In this document: positions 50,332 through 58,814 of the stretch, piece after piece | How positions within the stretch are numbered: the stretch's first letter is position 1 | How the letters are laid out: every line of letters begins with the position of its first letter | Assembly: GCF_019222765.1 (NCBI RefSeq) | Contig: NZ_CP078145.1 | Location: forward strand, 1,426,001-1,490,000 | From: Nocardia iowensis | GTDB taxonomy: Bacteria; Actinomycetota; Actinomycetes; Mycobacteriales; Mycobacteriaceae | DNA: 64,000 nucleotides | Reading direction: 5' to 3' | Notes under the pieces: model-generated | Database searches by the model: none | Seen by the model: the letters and a program-made list of their open reading frames with translations, nothing else | What the model was told of the DNA's origin: nothing | Program-made: the position numbers and the translations under genes

Positions 50332-51276
50332 ATGGCGACAGACCATCGGGTGGCTGTGCGGAAGCTGGTCGAGCAGGGCGTGCTGACCGAGGCGCAGTTC
50401 GAGGCGGTCATGGGGACGCTGGCGGCGGACGAGCAGCGGCCGCGGGGGAAGATTGTGGCCGAGATCGCGGCGTATATCGGTGCCGGGCTGGTGTTCGGTG
50501 GGATCGCACTGGTGATCGGGTCGTCCTGGGACGGTCTTTCCCGCGGTGGACAGGTCGCGGTGCTGATCGCCGTGTCGATCGGGCTCGTCCTCGGTGCGCT
50601 CGCGCTGGTCGGTGGGCCGTCCCAGCTGTTCGGACGGGCCGCACCCGGCTCCAGGGTCCGGCTCGCGGCCGCCTTGCTCGCGCTCGCCACCGGATCGATC
50701 GCCGGGACGGTGGGGACCGCATTGGACAACGGTTCCACCGACGCGGGGAAATGGGCGGTGCTCGCCGGTTTGGCGGCGGCCGTGCTCGGTTATGTCGCCG
50801 TGCCGTCAGTGATCGGCATGCTCGTCTGCGGGGTTTTCAGCGCCGCGGTGATACCGAGCGTGCTCGGTGATCGAACAGGTGTCGCCGAGGTGTGGATCGG
50901 ACTCGGCATGCTCGTGGTCGGCGGAATATGGTTCGCGCTCAGCCGGATCGGCGGCTTCGTCGAGACCTGGCTGGGATATGCGATCGGGGTCGGTATCTCG
51001 CTGATCGGTGCGCTGGTCGTCGATGTCGATGACTGGTGGTGGGCGTTTTTGCTCAGCCTGCTGGTGGCCGCGGTCTGCTTCGCGCTGTTCGCTCAGCAGC
51101 GTTCGACGGTGCTCGTCGTCGGCGGCGGCCTCGCGGTCGCGCTCGCGACGGGTCAGGCGGTTACCGAGTGGACCGACAGCGTGCTGGCCGCCGCGGTCGC
51201 GGTGCTGGTGGTCGGCGCCGTGGTGCTCGGGATCGGCGCGTACCTACTCACCAAGGCGCCGAAACCGGCGGCCTAG
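50332..51276 (+). CDS. DUF2157-like polytopic membrane protein
   Basis: A 314-residue protein. A short soluble N-terminus (VRKLVEQGVLTEAQFEAVMGTLAADE) resembles the DUF2157 start, followed by eight or nine transmembrane helices rich in Gly/Ala/Val. No catalytic motif. A CATAAT -10 (50320-50325) 6 nt before the ATG suggests a leaderless transcript independent of the preceding operon, from which it is separated by 142 bp. Function unknown. Confidence 0.8.
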   Translation: MATDHRVAVRKLVEQGVLTEAQFEAVMGTLAADEQRPRGKIVAEIAAYIGAGLVFGGIALVIGSSWDGLSRGGQVAVLIAVSIGLVLGALALVGGPSQLFGRAAPGSRVRLAAALLALATGSIAGTVGTALDNGSTDAGKWAVLAGLAAAVLGYVAVPSVIGMLVCGVFSAAVIPSVLGDRTGVAEVWIGLGMLVVGGIWFALSRIGGFVETWLGYAIGVGISLIGALVVDVDDWWWAFLLSLLVAAVCFALFAQQRSTVLVVGGGLAVALATGQAVTEWTDSVLAAAVAVLVVGAVVLGIGAYLLTKAPKPAA

Positions 51277-51327
51277 GACCGTTCGCTCACTGTGCGCTGC
51301 CTGACGTGGGATGAATCACATCGGTTA

Positions 51328-51349
51328 TATACATGGACGTCCAACTATA
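51328..51349. promoter_or_regulatory. mmsA operator candidate: TGGACGTCCA palindrome with flanking TATA
   Basis: A perfect 10-bp palindrome TGGACGTCCA (51334-51343) is flanked symmetrically by TATA on both sides (51328-51331, 51346-51349). It overlaps a TATAGG -10-like hexamer 55 bp before the mmsA ATG. The 19-nt segment 51329-51347 recurs upstream of icmF. Confidence 0.7.
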
Positions 51350-51403
51350 GGATGACCGCATACCGCTCCGCGGTGTCATGGTCGGCTACGAGACAGGACT
51401 GGC

Positions 51404-52903
51404 ATGGTTCGCGAACTCACTCACTTCATCGGCGGGCAGCACGTCGCGGGTACCTCCGGCAACTTCGGTGACGTCTTCGACCCGAATCTCGGCCAGGTGC
51501 AGGCGCGCGTGCCGCTGGCGAGCAAGGCCGAGGTCGCGGCGGTCATCGCCAATGCCGAAGCGGCGCAGCAGGTGTGGGCCGCATTCAACCCGCAGAAGCG
51601 GGCCAGGGTGCTGATGCGCTTCCTCGCGCTGGTGCAGGACGAGATGGATTCGCTCGCCGCGCTGCTCTCTTCGGAGCACGGCAAGACCATTGCCGATGCC
51701 AAGGGCGATATCCAGCGCGGTCTGGAAGTCATCGAGTTCGCCACCGGCATCCCGCACCTGCTCAAGGGCGAGTACACCGAGAGCGCGGGCACCGGCATCG
51801 ACGTCTACTCGATGCGCCAGCCGCTCGGCGTCGTCGCGGGCATCACCCCGTTCAACTTCCCCGCCATGATCCCGCTGTGGAAGGCGGGCCCCGCGCTGGC
51901 CACCGGAAACGCGTTCGTGCTCAAGCCGTCCGAGCGCGACCCGTCGGTGCCGCTGCGGCTGGCCGAGCTGTTCCTCGAGGCCGGACTGCCGCCCGGTGTG
52001 TTCAACGTCGTCAACGGCGACAAGGTGGCCGTCGACGCGCTGCTGCACGACCCGAGGATCAAGGCCGTCGGCTTCGTCGGCTCCACCCCGATCGCCCAGT
52101 ACATCTACGAGACCGCGACCGCGAACGGCAAGCGCGCCCAGTGCTTCGGCGGCGCCAAGAACCACGCGATCGTCATGCCGGACGCCGACCTCGACGATGT
52201 CGCCGACCAATTGATCGGCGCCGGTTACGGTTCCGCGGGCGAGCGGTGCATGGCCATCTCGGTGGCCGTGCCGGTCGGCGAGGAGACCGCGGACCGTCTG
52301 CTGGCCAAGCTCACCGAGCGGGTGCACAAGCTCAACATCGGCCGCTCCGACGATCCCGGCGCCGACTACGGCCCGCTGGTCGGCAAGGACGGCGTGGACC
52401 GGGTGAACAACTACGTCCAGATCGGCATCGATGAGGGGGCCGAGCTGGTGGTGGATGGACGCGGCGTGACCGTCGCGGGTGCCGAGGACGGGTACTTCGT
52501 CGGCGCAACGCTTTTCGACAAGGTCACCCCGGAAATGCGGATCTACCGGGAAGAGATCTTCGGCCCCGTGTTGGCCGTGGTCCGGGCCAAGGACTACGAG
52601 GAAGGCCTGCGCCTGGCCAACGAGCACGAATACGGCAACGGCGTAGCGATTTTCACCCGCGACGGCGACACCGCCCGGGACTTCGCGGCCCGCGTGCAGG
52701 TCGGCATGGTCGGCATCAACGTGCCGATCCCGGTCCCGATCGCGTACTACACGTTCGGTGGGTGGAAGCGTTCCGGCTTCGGCGACCTCAATCAGCACGG
52801 CCCGGACTCGATCCGCTTCTACACCAAGACCAAGACCGTCACGCAGCGCTGGCCCTCCGGCCTCAAGGAGAGCAACGCGTTCGTCATCCCGACGATGGAC
52901 TGA
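51404..52903 (+). CDS. mmsA: CoA-acylating methylmalonate-semialdehyde dehydrogenase MmsA
   Basis: An aldehyde dehydrogenase family enzyme converting methylmalonate semialdehyde to propionyl-CoA with NAD+ and CoA, the last step of valine catabolism. The 499-residue protein has PFNFPAMIPLW, the NAD-binding FVGSTPIAQYI, the catalytic GSAGERCMAIS with Cys282, and the diagnostic C-terminal GGWKRSGFGDLNQHG. It is first in a five-gene operon with spacings of 4 bp or overlaps. A palindrome in its promoter is shared with icmF. Confidence 0.96.
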   Translation: MVRELTHFIGGQHVAGTSGNFGDVFDPNLGQVQARVPLASKAEVAAVIANAEAAQQVWAAFNPQKRARVLMRFLALVQDEMDSLAALLSSEHGKTIADAKGDIQRGLEVIEFATGIPHLLKGEYTESAGTGIDVYSMRQPLGVVAGITPFNFPAMIPLWKAGPALATGNAFVLKPSERDPSVPLRLAELFLEAGLPPGVFNVVNGDKVAVDALLHDPRIKAVGFVGSTPIAQYIYETATANGKRAQCFGGAKNHAIVMPDADLDDVADQLIGAGYGSAGERCMAISVAVPVGEETADRLLAKLTERVHKLNIGRSDDPGADYGPLVGKDGVDRVNNYVQIGIDEGAELVVDGRGVTVAGAEDGYFVGATLFDKVTPEMRIYREEIFGPVLAVVRAKDYEEGLRLANEHEYGNGVAIFTRDGDTARDFAARVQVGMVGINVPIPVPIAYYTFGGWKRSGFGDLNQHGPDSIRFYTKTKTVTQRWPSGLKESNAFVIPTMD

Positions 52904-52907
52904 TCGC

Positions 52908-54047
52908 ATGTTCACCCTCGACGAAGACGAGAAGGCGATCCGCGACACCGCGCGTGGTTTCGCGGACGAGTTCCTCGCGCCGAACGCGCTGGAATGGGAT
53001 GAGCAGAAGCACTTTCCGGTCGACGTGCTGCGCAAGGCGGGGCCGCTGGGCCTCGGCGGCATCTACGTCCAGGAGGACGTAGGCGGTTCGGGTCTGCGCA
53101 GGCTCGATGCCGTGCGTATCTTCGAGCAGCTCGCCACCGGTTGCCCGGCCATCGCGGCCTACATCTCCATCCACAACATGGCCAGCTGGATGATCGACAG
53201 TTACGGCAACGACGCGCAGCGCCACCACTGGCTGCCGCGGCTGACGTCGATGGAGCTGTTGGCGAGCTACGCACTGACCGAACCAAATGTCGGCTCGGAC
53301 GCGGCGGCGCTGAGCACCAAGGCCGTTCGGGACGGTGACGCCTACATCTTCAACGGCGCAAAGCAATTCATCTCCGGCGCGGGCGCCACCGATGTGTACG
53401 TGGTCATGGCGCGCACGGCCGACGCGGGCGCACGCGGCGTTTCGGCGTTCATCGTGCCCGCCGATACTCCTGGAGTCTCGTTCGGCGCCAACGAAAGAAA
53501 GATGGGCTGGCACGCACAGCCCACCCGTCAGGTGCTCTTCGACGACGCCAGGGTGCCCGCGGCGAACCTGCTCGGCGCCGAGGGCGACGGCTTCCGTATC
53601 GCGATGAACGGCCTCAACGGCGGGCGGTTGAATATTGCCGCCTGCTCGGTCGGCGGTGCGCAGGCGGCGCTGGACAAGACCGTGCCGTATCTGGCCGAAC
53701 GCCGCGCGTTCGGCAAGCCGTTGCTGGACAACGACGCACTGCGGTTCGACCTCGCCGATATGCGTACCGAATTGGAGGCCGCCCGCACCCTGCTGTGGCG
53801 GGCCGCGGCGGCGCTCGATGCCGACGCGCCGGACAAGGTCGAGTTGTGCGCCATGGCCAAGCTGTTCGCGACCGACGCCGGTTTCGAGGTCGCCAACAAG
53901 GCGCTTCAACTGCACGGCGGCTACGGTTACCTGGCCGAGTACGGCCTGGAGAAAATCGTCCGGGATCTGCGGGTGCACCAGATCCTCGAAGGCACCAACG
54001 AAATCATGCGGGTGGTTGTCTCCCGCGCGGTGGCAGGAGCGGCATGA
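52908..54047 (+). CDS. Acyl-CoA dehydrogenase, probable isobutyryl-CoA dehydrogenase
   Basis: A 379-residue acyl-CoA dehydrogenase. Motifs: SYALTEPNVGSDAAAL, FISGAGATDVYVVMARTA, NERKMGWHAQPTRQV, ERRAFGKPL, LHGGYGYLAEYGLEKIVRDLRV and the catalytic-end LEGTNEIMRVVV. It oxidises isobutyryl-CoA to methacrylyl-CoA if context is a guide: it lies between mmsA and the 3-hydroxyisobutyryl-CoA hydrolase gene. ATG 52908 is 4 bp after the mmsA stop; the longer open frame is a shadow of mmsA. Its stop overlaps the next ATG (ATGA). Confidence 0.93.
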   Translation: MFTLDEDEKAIRDTARGFADEFLAPNALEWDEQKHFPVDVLRKAGPLGLGGIYVQEDVGGSGLRRLDAVRIFEQLATGCPAIAAYISIHNMASWMIDSYGNDAQRHHWLPRLTSMELLASYALTEPNVGSDAAALSTKAVRDGDAYIFNGAKQFISGAGATDVYVVMARTADAGARGVSAFIVPADTPGVSFGANERKMGWHAQPTRQVLFDDARVPAANLLGAEGDGFRIAMNGLNGGRLNIAACSVGGAQAALDKTVPYLAERRAFGKPLLDNDALRFDLADMRTELEAARTLLWRAAAALDADAPDKVELCAMAKLFATDAGFEVANKALQLHGGYGYLAEYGLEKIVRDLRVHQILEGTNEIMRVVVSRAVAGAA

Positions 54048-55102
54048 CCGAACCGGAAGTTCTCCTCGAGAAGCAGGATGGCTTGGGGCTCATCACCTTG
54101 AACCGCCCCAAGGCCATCAACGCGCTCAATCACTCGATGGCACTTGCCATCAGCGATGCGCTGCGGACCTGGGCAACGGATGACGAGGTGCGCACCGTCG
54201 TCGTCACCGGGGCCGGTGAGCGCGGGCTGTGCGCGGGCGGCGACATCGTCGCCATTCACACCGACGCCAAGAGCGGTGCGGCGGGCGCAGATTCGCCCAC
54301 CGGCCGCTTCTGGCGCGACGAGTACGTACTCAACGCGCTGATCGGCCGCTACCCGAAGCCCTACGTGGTGGTGATGGACGGCATCGTGATGGGCGGCGGG
54401 GTCGGCCTGTCCGGCCACGGCAGCCACCGGATCGTCACCGAACGATCCAAGATCGGCATGCCCGAGGTCGGCATCGGCTTCATCCCGGATGTCGGTGGCA
54501 CCTACCTGCTTTCGCGCACACCCGGTGAGATCGGCACGCACGTCGCGCTGACCACGGCCCGGATGGGTGCGGGTGACGCCATCGCGGCCGGCTTCGCGGA
54601 CTACTACGTCGCCGCCGAACACCTTCCGGCACTGCTGGACACGCTGCGCACCGAGCCCGCGGAGATCGCGATCGCCAAGTTCGCCACGGCCGCACCGGAA
54701 TCCGGCCTGGTCGCGCAGCGGGACTGGATCGACGCCTGCTACCGCGCCGACAGTGTCGAGGAGATCGTCGCCCGCCTGCAGGCGCACGATTCGCCCGAAG
54801 CCGCCAAGGCGGCCGCGGATATTCTCACGAAATCGCCTGTCGCGTTGAAGGTCACGCTACGGTCGTTGCGCTCGGCACGGACCGCGCCGAGCCTGGAAGC
54901 GGTGCTGAACGAGGAGTACCGGGTCTCCATCGCGGCGCTGTCCTCGTCCGATCTGGTGGAGGGCATCCGCGCGCAGGTGATCGACAAGGACCGCAATCCG
55001 CGGTGGTCGCCGGCGACCCTCGCCGACGTCAGCACCGCGCAGGTCGACGCATACTTCGCCGAATTGGGCGATCAGGAACTGGGTTTGGTGAGCAATGACT
55101 GA
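54044..55102 (+). CDS. 3-hydroxyisobutyryl-CoA hydrolase (enoyl-CoA hydratase/isomerase family)
   Basis: A 352-residue crotonase-fold protein with the longer C-terminal extension that marks 3-hydroxyisobutyryl-CoA hydrolases. Motifs: LNRPKAINALNHSM, GLCAGGDIVAIH, VVMDGIVMGGGVGLSGHG and KIGMPEVGIGFIPDVGGTYLLSR with the catalytic Glu. The C-terminal region (SPVALKVTLRSLRSARTAPSLEAVLNEEYRVS) is diagnostic for HIBCH-type enzymes. It releases 3-hydroxyisobutyrate for MmsB. Overlaps neighbours by 4 nt upstream and 8 nt downstream. Confidence 0.93.
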   Translation: MTEPEVLLEKQDGLGLITLNRPKAINALNHSMALAISDALRTWATDDEVRTVVVTGAGERGLCAGGDIVAIHTDAKSGAAGADSPTGRFWRDEYVLNALIGRYPKPYVVVMDGIVMGGGVGLSGHGSHRIVTERSKIGMPEVGIGFIPDVGGTYLLSRTPGEIGTHVALTTARMGAGDAIAAGFADYYVAAEHLPALLDTLRTEPAEIAIAKFATAAPESGLVAQRDWIDACYRADSVEEIVARLQAHDSPEAAKAAADILTKSPVALKVTLRSLRSARTAPSLEAVLNEEYRVSIAALSSSDLVEGIRAQVIDKDRNPRWSPATLADVSTAQVDAYFAELGDQELGLVSND

Positions 55103-55988
55103 GAAGATCGGATTCCTCGGCCTCGGCCACATGGGCGCGCCGATGGCGGCAAACCTGGTCAAGGCCGGATATGAAGTGCTGGCCTACGATCCGGTGCCCG
55201 CCGCGCAGGAGCAGGCCAGCCGGGACGGCGCCACCGTGGTGAGCACGGCCGCCGAAGCGGCGGCCGCCGGCGTCGTCATCACCATGCTGCCCAACGGGAA
55301 ACTGGTTCTCGACGTCTACGCCGAACTGCTACCCGCCGCCAAGCCGGGCACCCTGTTCATCGACTGCTCCACCATCGACGTCGCCGACGCCAAGTCCGCC
55401 GCCGTCCTCGCCATCGGCGCGGGCCACCGTGCCCTGGACGCGCCCGTCTCGGGCGGCGTCGCCGGTGCGGCGGCAGGCACCCTGACCTTCATGGTCGGTG
55501 GTGGCGCCGAAGACTTCGCCGCGGCCCTGCCGCTGCTCGAGGTGATGGGCGGCAAGGTCGTGCACTGCGGCGGCTCCGGCGTCGGCCAGGCCGCCAAGAT
55601 CTGCAACAACATGCTCCTCGGCGTCTCCATGATCGCGCTGTCCGAAGCCCTGGTCCTCGGCGAGAAACTCGGCCTGAGCCACCAGTCGTTCTTCGACGTC
55701 GTCTCCACCGCCTCCGGCCAGAGCTGGGCGCTGACCAGCTACTGTCCCGTCCCCGGCCCGGTCCCCACCAGCCCCGCCAACAACGACTATCAGCCCGGTT
55801 TCGCCACCGCGCTGATGAACAAAGACCTCGGCCTCGCCGCAAACGCATTGCGCGAGAACGGCATCGACGGGCAGGTCGGCCTGCTCGCCGCGGAGATCTA
55901 CAACCGGTTCAACCAGACGTCCGGCGGACGGGACTTCTCCGCTATCGTCGAGGAAATCCGTAACCGTTCCGACCGAGAAGGTGCCTAA
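55095..55988 (+). CDS. mmsB: 3-hydroxyisobutyrate dehydrogenase MmsB
   Basis: A 297-residue NAD-dependent beta-hydroxyacid dehydrogenase converting 3-hydroxyisobutyrate to methylmalonate semialdehyde. The N-terminal GFLGLGHMGAPMAANL binds NAD, ALDAPVSGGVAGAAAGTL binds substrate, and Lys168 in GQAAKICNNMLLG is the catalytic Lys. It overlaps the upstream gene by 8 nt, consistent with coupled translation in the valine operon. Confidence 0.96.
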   Translation: MTEKIGFLGLGHMGAPMAANLVKAGYEVLAYDPVPAAQEQASRDGATVVSTAAEAAAAGVVITMLPNGKLVLDVYAELLPAAKPGTLFIDCSTIDVADAKSAAVLAIGAGHRALDAPVSGGVAGAAAGTLTFMVGGGAEDFAAALPLLEVMGGKVVHCGGSGVGQAAKICNNMLLGVSMIALSEALVLGEKLGLSHQSFFDVVSTASGQSWALTSYCPVPGPVPTSPANNDYQPGFATALMNKDLGLAANALRENGIDGQVGLLAAEIYNRFNQTSGGRDFSAIVEEIRNRSDREGA

Positions 55989-55991
55989 AAG

Positions 55992-56801
55992 ATGGACGCA
56001 TCGCGTAGCGATTCTGTGGGGGGCGGGCCCGAGTTCGAGACGATTCTGCTGGAGCGCAAGGGCCGGGTCGGCTGGATCACGCTGAACCGTCCGAAGGCGC
56101 TCAACGCGCTCAACGCGCAGGTCCTCGATGACGTGATCGCCGCGCTGGACGAGCTGGAGCGCGACGACGAGATCGGAGCGGTGGTCATCACCGGGTCGGA
56201 CCGGGCCTTCGCGGCCGGTGCCGACATCAAGGAGATGCAGCCGAAGTCGTACATGGACATGTTCCTGAACGACTATTTCGCGCGCTGGGACCGGCTCGCC
56301 CAGTTCCGCAAGCCCACCATTGCCGCGGTCGCCGGGTACGCCCTCGGCGGCGGCTGTGAGCTGGCCATGATCTGCGACATCCTGATCGCGGCGGACACGG
56401 CGAAGTTCGGCCAGCCGGAGATCAAGCTCGGCGTCATTCCCGGCATCGGTGGCTCGCAGCGGCTCACCCGCGCGGTCGGCAAGGCCAAGGCGATGGATCT
56501 GGTGCTCACTGGTCGCAACATGGACGCCGAGGAGGCAGAGCGCGCGGGACTGGTTTCGCGCATCGTGCCCGCGGGTGAACTGCTCGACACCGCGCTCGAG
56601 GTGGCCGAGACGATCGCGTCGATGTCGTTGCCGGTCACCATGATTGCGAAGGAGGCGGTCAACCGTTCCTTCGAGACCACGCTCGCCGAGGGGCTGCGCT
56701 TCGAACGCCGGGTGTTCCACTCGCTGTTCGCCATCGATGATCAGAAGGAAGGCATGACCGCCTTCGTTGAGAAGCGTCCGGCGAAGTTCACCAACCGCTG
56801 A
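55992..56801 (+). CDS. echA8: Enoyl-CoA hydratase (EchA8-like)
   Basis: A 269-residue crotonase that hydrates enoyl-CoA, here probably methacrylyl-CoA to 3-hydroxyisobutyryl-CoA. Motifs: [41 protein letters not shown] (first catalytic Glu) and [20 protein letters not shown] (second Glu). The sequence closely follows mycobacterial EchA8. It starts 3 bp after mmsB and closes the operon, with GC-rich repeats beyond its stop. Confidence 0.94.
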   Translation: MDASRSDSVGGGPEFETILLERKGRVGWITLNRPKALNALNAQVLDDVIAALDELERDDEIGAVVITGSDRAFAAGADIKEMQPKSYMDMFLNDYFARWDRLAQFRKPTIAAVAGYALGGGCELAMICDILIAADTAKFGQPEIKLGVIPGIGGSQRLTRAVGKAKAMDLVLTGRNMDAEEAERAGLVSRIVPAGELLDTALEVAETIASMSLPVTMIAKEAVNRSFETTLAEGLRFERRVFHSLFAIDDQKEGMTAFVEKRPAKFTNR

Positions 56802-56831
56802 TCGGTGCTCCGCCGGTCCGAGTTGCTGCCG

Positions 56832-56880
56832 GGCGGGCGGGGCAATCGCCCGAAAGGCGGGGGCAATCGCGCGAAAGCCG
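56832..56880. repeat. Imperfect 21-bp tandem repeat with hairpin potential after echA8
   Basis: GGCAATCGC occurs at 56841-56849 and 56862-56870 in a 21-bp repeat unit (GGGGCAATCGC-CGAAAG). The first unit can fold as CGGGCG...CGCCCG around a 7-nt loop. It lies between the convergent valine operon and the Hsp70-like gene and may terminate transcription. Confidence 0.45.
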
Positions 56881-56928
56881 GGGCGGCCCCGGCAGAATGC
56901 GGATCCACTTAGCTCGGATGTTCGCCCG

Positions 56929-57987
56929 CTATCCGAAATGCGACGGCGACGGTACGACGATCTCCATCGGCGTCGGCGTGGTGCCATGGTTCGGTTCGGC
57001 CGAACTCTTGTCCATGGCAAGGATTCCCGCGATGGTCGCGCCGAGCGCCGCCGTCACCGCGACGGCGGCGATGAGCTTGCGGCGGTCCACCGGGCCGTGC
57101 ACCAGCGAGGCCGACAGCGCCGCACCCGCCCGGGCGCGCGGCATCCGCACATCGCCGCTGTGCCGCTCGGCGGCGAGCAATACCGCGCCGCGCGCCGAAA
57201 CGTAGTCCGGCTCCGGGTCATAGATGATCGGCAGGTCGATCAGCTCGGCCAGTTCCTCCCGAATGCTCGGATTGCGGGTGCAGCCGCCGAGCAGCACCAG
57301 TGCCTTGGGCTCGACGCCGCTCTCCTCGATCAGCTGGTGCACGAACGAGGCCGAATGATGAATGCTCGCGGCGCACAATTCGGCCAGGTCACTGCGGGTG
57401 ACCACCTCACGGCCGCCGGAAATCGGGTCGATCGCGGTGACCACTCGCTCGCTGCTCAACGCCTCCCGATGCCTGCGGCTGGTCAGCTTGTCGGTGAGCA
57501 CGCCGCCGCGCGCGAGCTGCCAGCGCAGCAGGGCGTCGTAGCCGTCGCCGCCGAGCACCGTACTGCGTTTGCCTGCCAGGATGGTGTCGGTGCGGCAGTC
57601 GGCGTGCGTGATGGTCAGCCCGGACGTGCCGAGGTCGTAGAGGAGCACTGAGCCCTCGTCGGGCAACTGCCCGGTAAACCGCAGATAGCGCAGCTGGGCC
57701 AGCGGTTCGTCGACGATGGTGAGGCGGTTGCGGCCCGCGACGGACCGGATGGCGTCGGCGTGCATGGTGCAGCGGCAGGTCACGGCGGTTCCGGTGACCA
57801 ATTCGTCGCGCCGGTCCGCGGCGCCACGCATCTGGCGGATCGCCTCGAAAACGGGTTCTTCGACGCCGCCACCGGCGCGGCGCGGTACCTCGCAGCGGTC
57901 GATCGGGGGGAGGTGTGGCTGATCGGAATGCGTCAGCATCGCGCGTGCGCCGCCAGCGCCCGCCGACACCCCCAAGACCAGCACCAT
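56929..57987 (-). CDS. Hsp70/actin-fold-like protein with C-terminal membrane anchor
   Basis: A 352-residue protein resembling the ATPase half of Hsp70: VLLYDLGTSGLTITHADCRTD (phosphate-2-like), TVLGGDGYDALLRWQLAR, and VLLGGCTRNPSIREELAELI (adenosine motif). The N-terminal phosphate-1 loop is degenerate (VLVLGVSAGAGGARAML) and no peptide-binding domain follows; instead there is a transmembrane helix (about 307-329) and a short Pro/Ser tail. It is probably a membrane-bound actin-like ATPase or a pseudo-ATPase. An AUG-stop pair lies immediately upstream of its ATG. Confidence 0.78.
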   Translation of the reverse strand: MVLVLGVSAGAGGARAMLTHSDQPHLPPIDRCEVPRRAGGGVEEPVFEAIRQMRGAADRRDELVTGTAVTCRCTMHADAIRSVAGRNRLTIVDEPLAQLRYLRFTGQLPDEGSVLLYDLGTSGLTITHADCRTDTILAGKRSTVLGGDGYDALLRWQLARGGVLTDKLTSRRHREALSSERVVTAIDPISGGREVVTRSDLAELCAASIHHSASFVHQLIEESGVEPKALVLLGGCTRNPSIREELAELIDLPIIYDPEPDYVSARGAVLLAAERHSGDVRMPRARAGAALSASLVHGPVDRRKLIAAVAVTAALGATIAGILAMDKSSAEPNHGTTPTPMEIVVPSPSHFG

Positions 57988-58008
57988 GGTTTACATGGTG
58001 AACCCTTT
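57988..58008 (-). promoter_or_regulatory. Ribosome binding site followed by a start-stop codon pair before the Hsp70-like gene
   Basis: AAAGGG (58003-58008) is 6 nt from ATG 57996, which is followed at once by TAA; the gene's own ATG (57987) comes 3 nt later (ATGTAAACCATG). The best-spaced start for this ribosome binding site is therefore the aborted one, so the gene may rely on reinitiation. Confidence 0.5.
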
Positions 58009-58123
58009 CTGGCCCGCTGCCAAGACAACAGGCTGGGAAATTCGCTAGTTGGATGCCGGACCGTTACCGGTTGGTCAATCGGAGCGTGTATTGGACCGTC
58101 CAGTACGGCCGTCGCGTGCCGGG

Positions 58124-58666
58124 CTAGGTCGCGGACCAGTGCGCCTGTTCATCACCGGTGTCGAAGTCGCCTGCGGCATGTCGGAATTCCGCCAATAGCT
58201 GTAGCAGGGTGTGCAGCCGATCCGGCGGCAGGCCGGGCAGTGCGAAGACCTTGGTATTGAGTTCCTCGGTCGCCTGCGCGACCAATTCCCTTCCGGCGTC
58301 GGTGATCTCGATCAAGGTCGCGCGCCGGTCGGTGGGGTGCGGCACCCGCTCGACCAGCTTCGCCGCCTCGAGTCGATCGACGGTATTGGTCACGCTGGTG
58401 GGGTGCACCTGCAACCGTGCGCTGGCCTTCGCCATCGGTAGCGCGCCGGTCTTGCTGAAGCTCAGCAGCATGAGCAGTTCGTACCGGGAGAAGGTCAAAC
58501 CGGTCGGTTTCAGTGCCTCGTCCACTCGCGCCATCACGATTTGCTGGGCCCGCACCAGGGAGGTCACCGCGGCCATGCCATCGGCCACGTCCCCCCAGCC
58601 GTGGCCGACCCATTGGCGATGGGCCTCCTCGATCGGATCGAGCGGAAGTGGGCGTGGCCGAGACAT
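58124..58666 (-). CDS. MarR family transcriptional regulator
   Basis: A 180-residue winged-helix regulator. The DNA-binding domain (about 45-130) shows LTFSRYELLMLLSFSKTGALPMAKASARLQVHPTSVTNTVDRLEAAKLVERVPHPTDRRATLIEIT, with the typical wing DRRATL. The N-terminal helix includes DPIEEAHRQWVGHGWGD, seen in actinobacterial MarR proteins near fatty-acid genes. It is upstream of the Hsp70-like gene on the same strand (136-bp gap). A cluster of palindromes near 58740 may be its autoregulatory site. Confidence 0.92.
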   Translation of the reverse strand: MSRPRPLPLDPIEEAHRQWVGHGWGDVADGMAAVTSLVRAQQIVMARVDEALKPTGLTFSRYELLMLLSFSKTGALPMAKASARLQVHPTSVTNTVDRLEAAKLVERVPHPTDRRATLIEITDAGRELVAQATEELNTKVFALPGLPPDRLHTLLQLLAEFRHAAGDFDTGDEQAHWSAT

Positions 58667-58733
58667 GTTCCGATCATTCCATGCGGGTGGGCGCGGATCG
58701 GGGACATCCAGGGGGACTTCGGATCACACTGTC

Positions 58734-58757
58734 TTCGAATCGAACGCGTTCTTCGAA
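58734..58757. promoter_or_regulatory. Palindrome cluster upstream of the MarR gene
   Basis: A perfect palindrome GAACGCGTTC (58742-58751) is bracketed by two copies of TTCGAA (58734-58739, 58752-58757). It is 68 bp upstream of the MarR start and 58 bp before tRNA-Cys. Candidate MarR operator. Confidence 0.45.
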
Positions 58758-58814
58758 TCAGAGTGAGCGCAAGGGTGGGCCGGAGCGCCAGTTCGGGGCA
58801 CTATCAATCGCGAG

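Noticed and set aside
51378..51614. An alternative reading frame starting at 51378 upstream of mmsA
   Set aside because: It overlaps mmsA in another frame and is Arg/Ser-rich; mmsA has full aldehyde dehydrogenase motifs.
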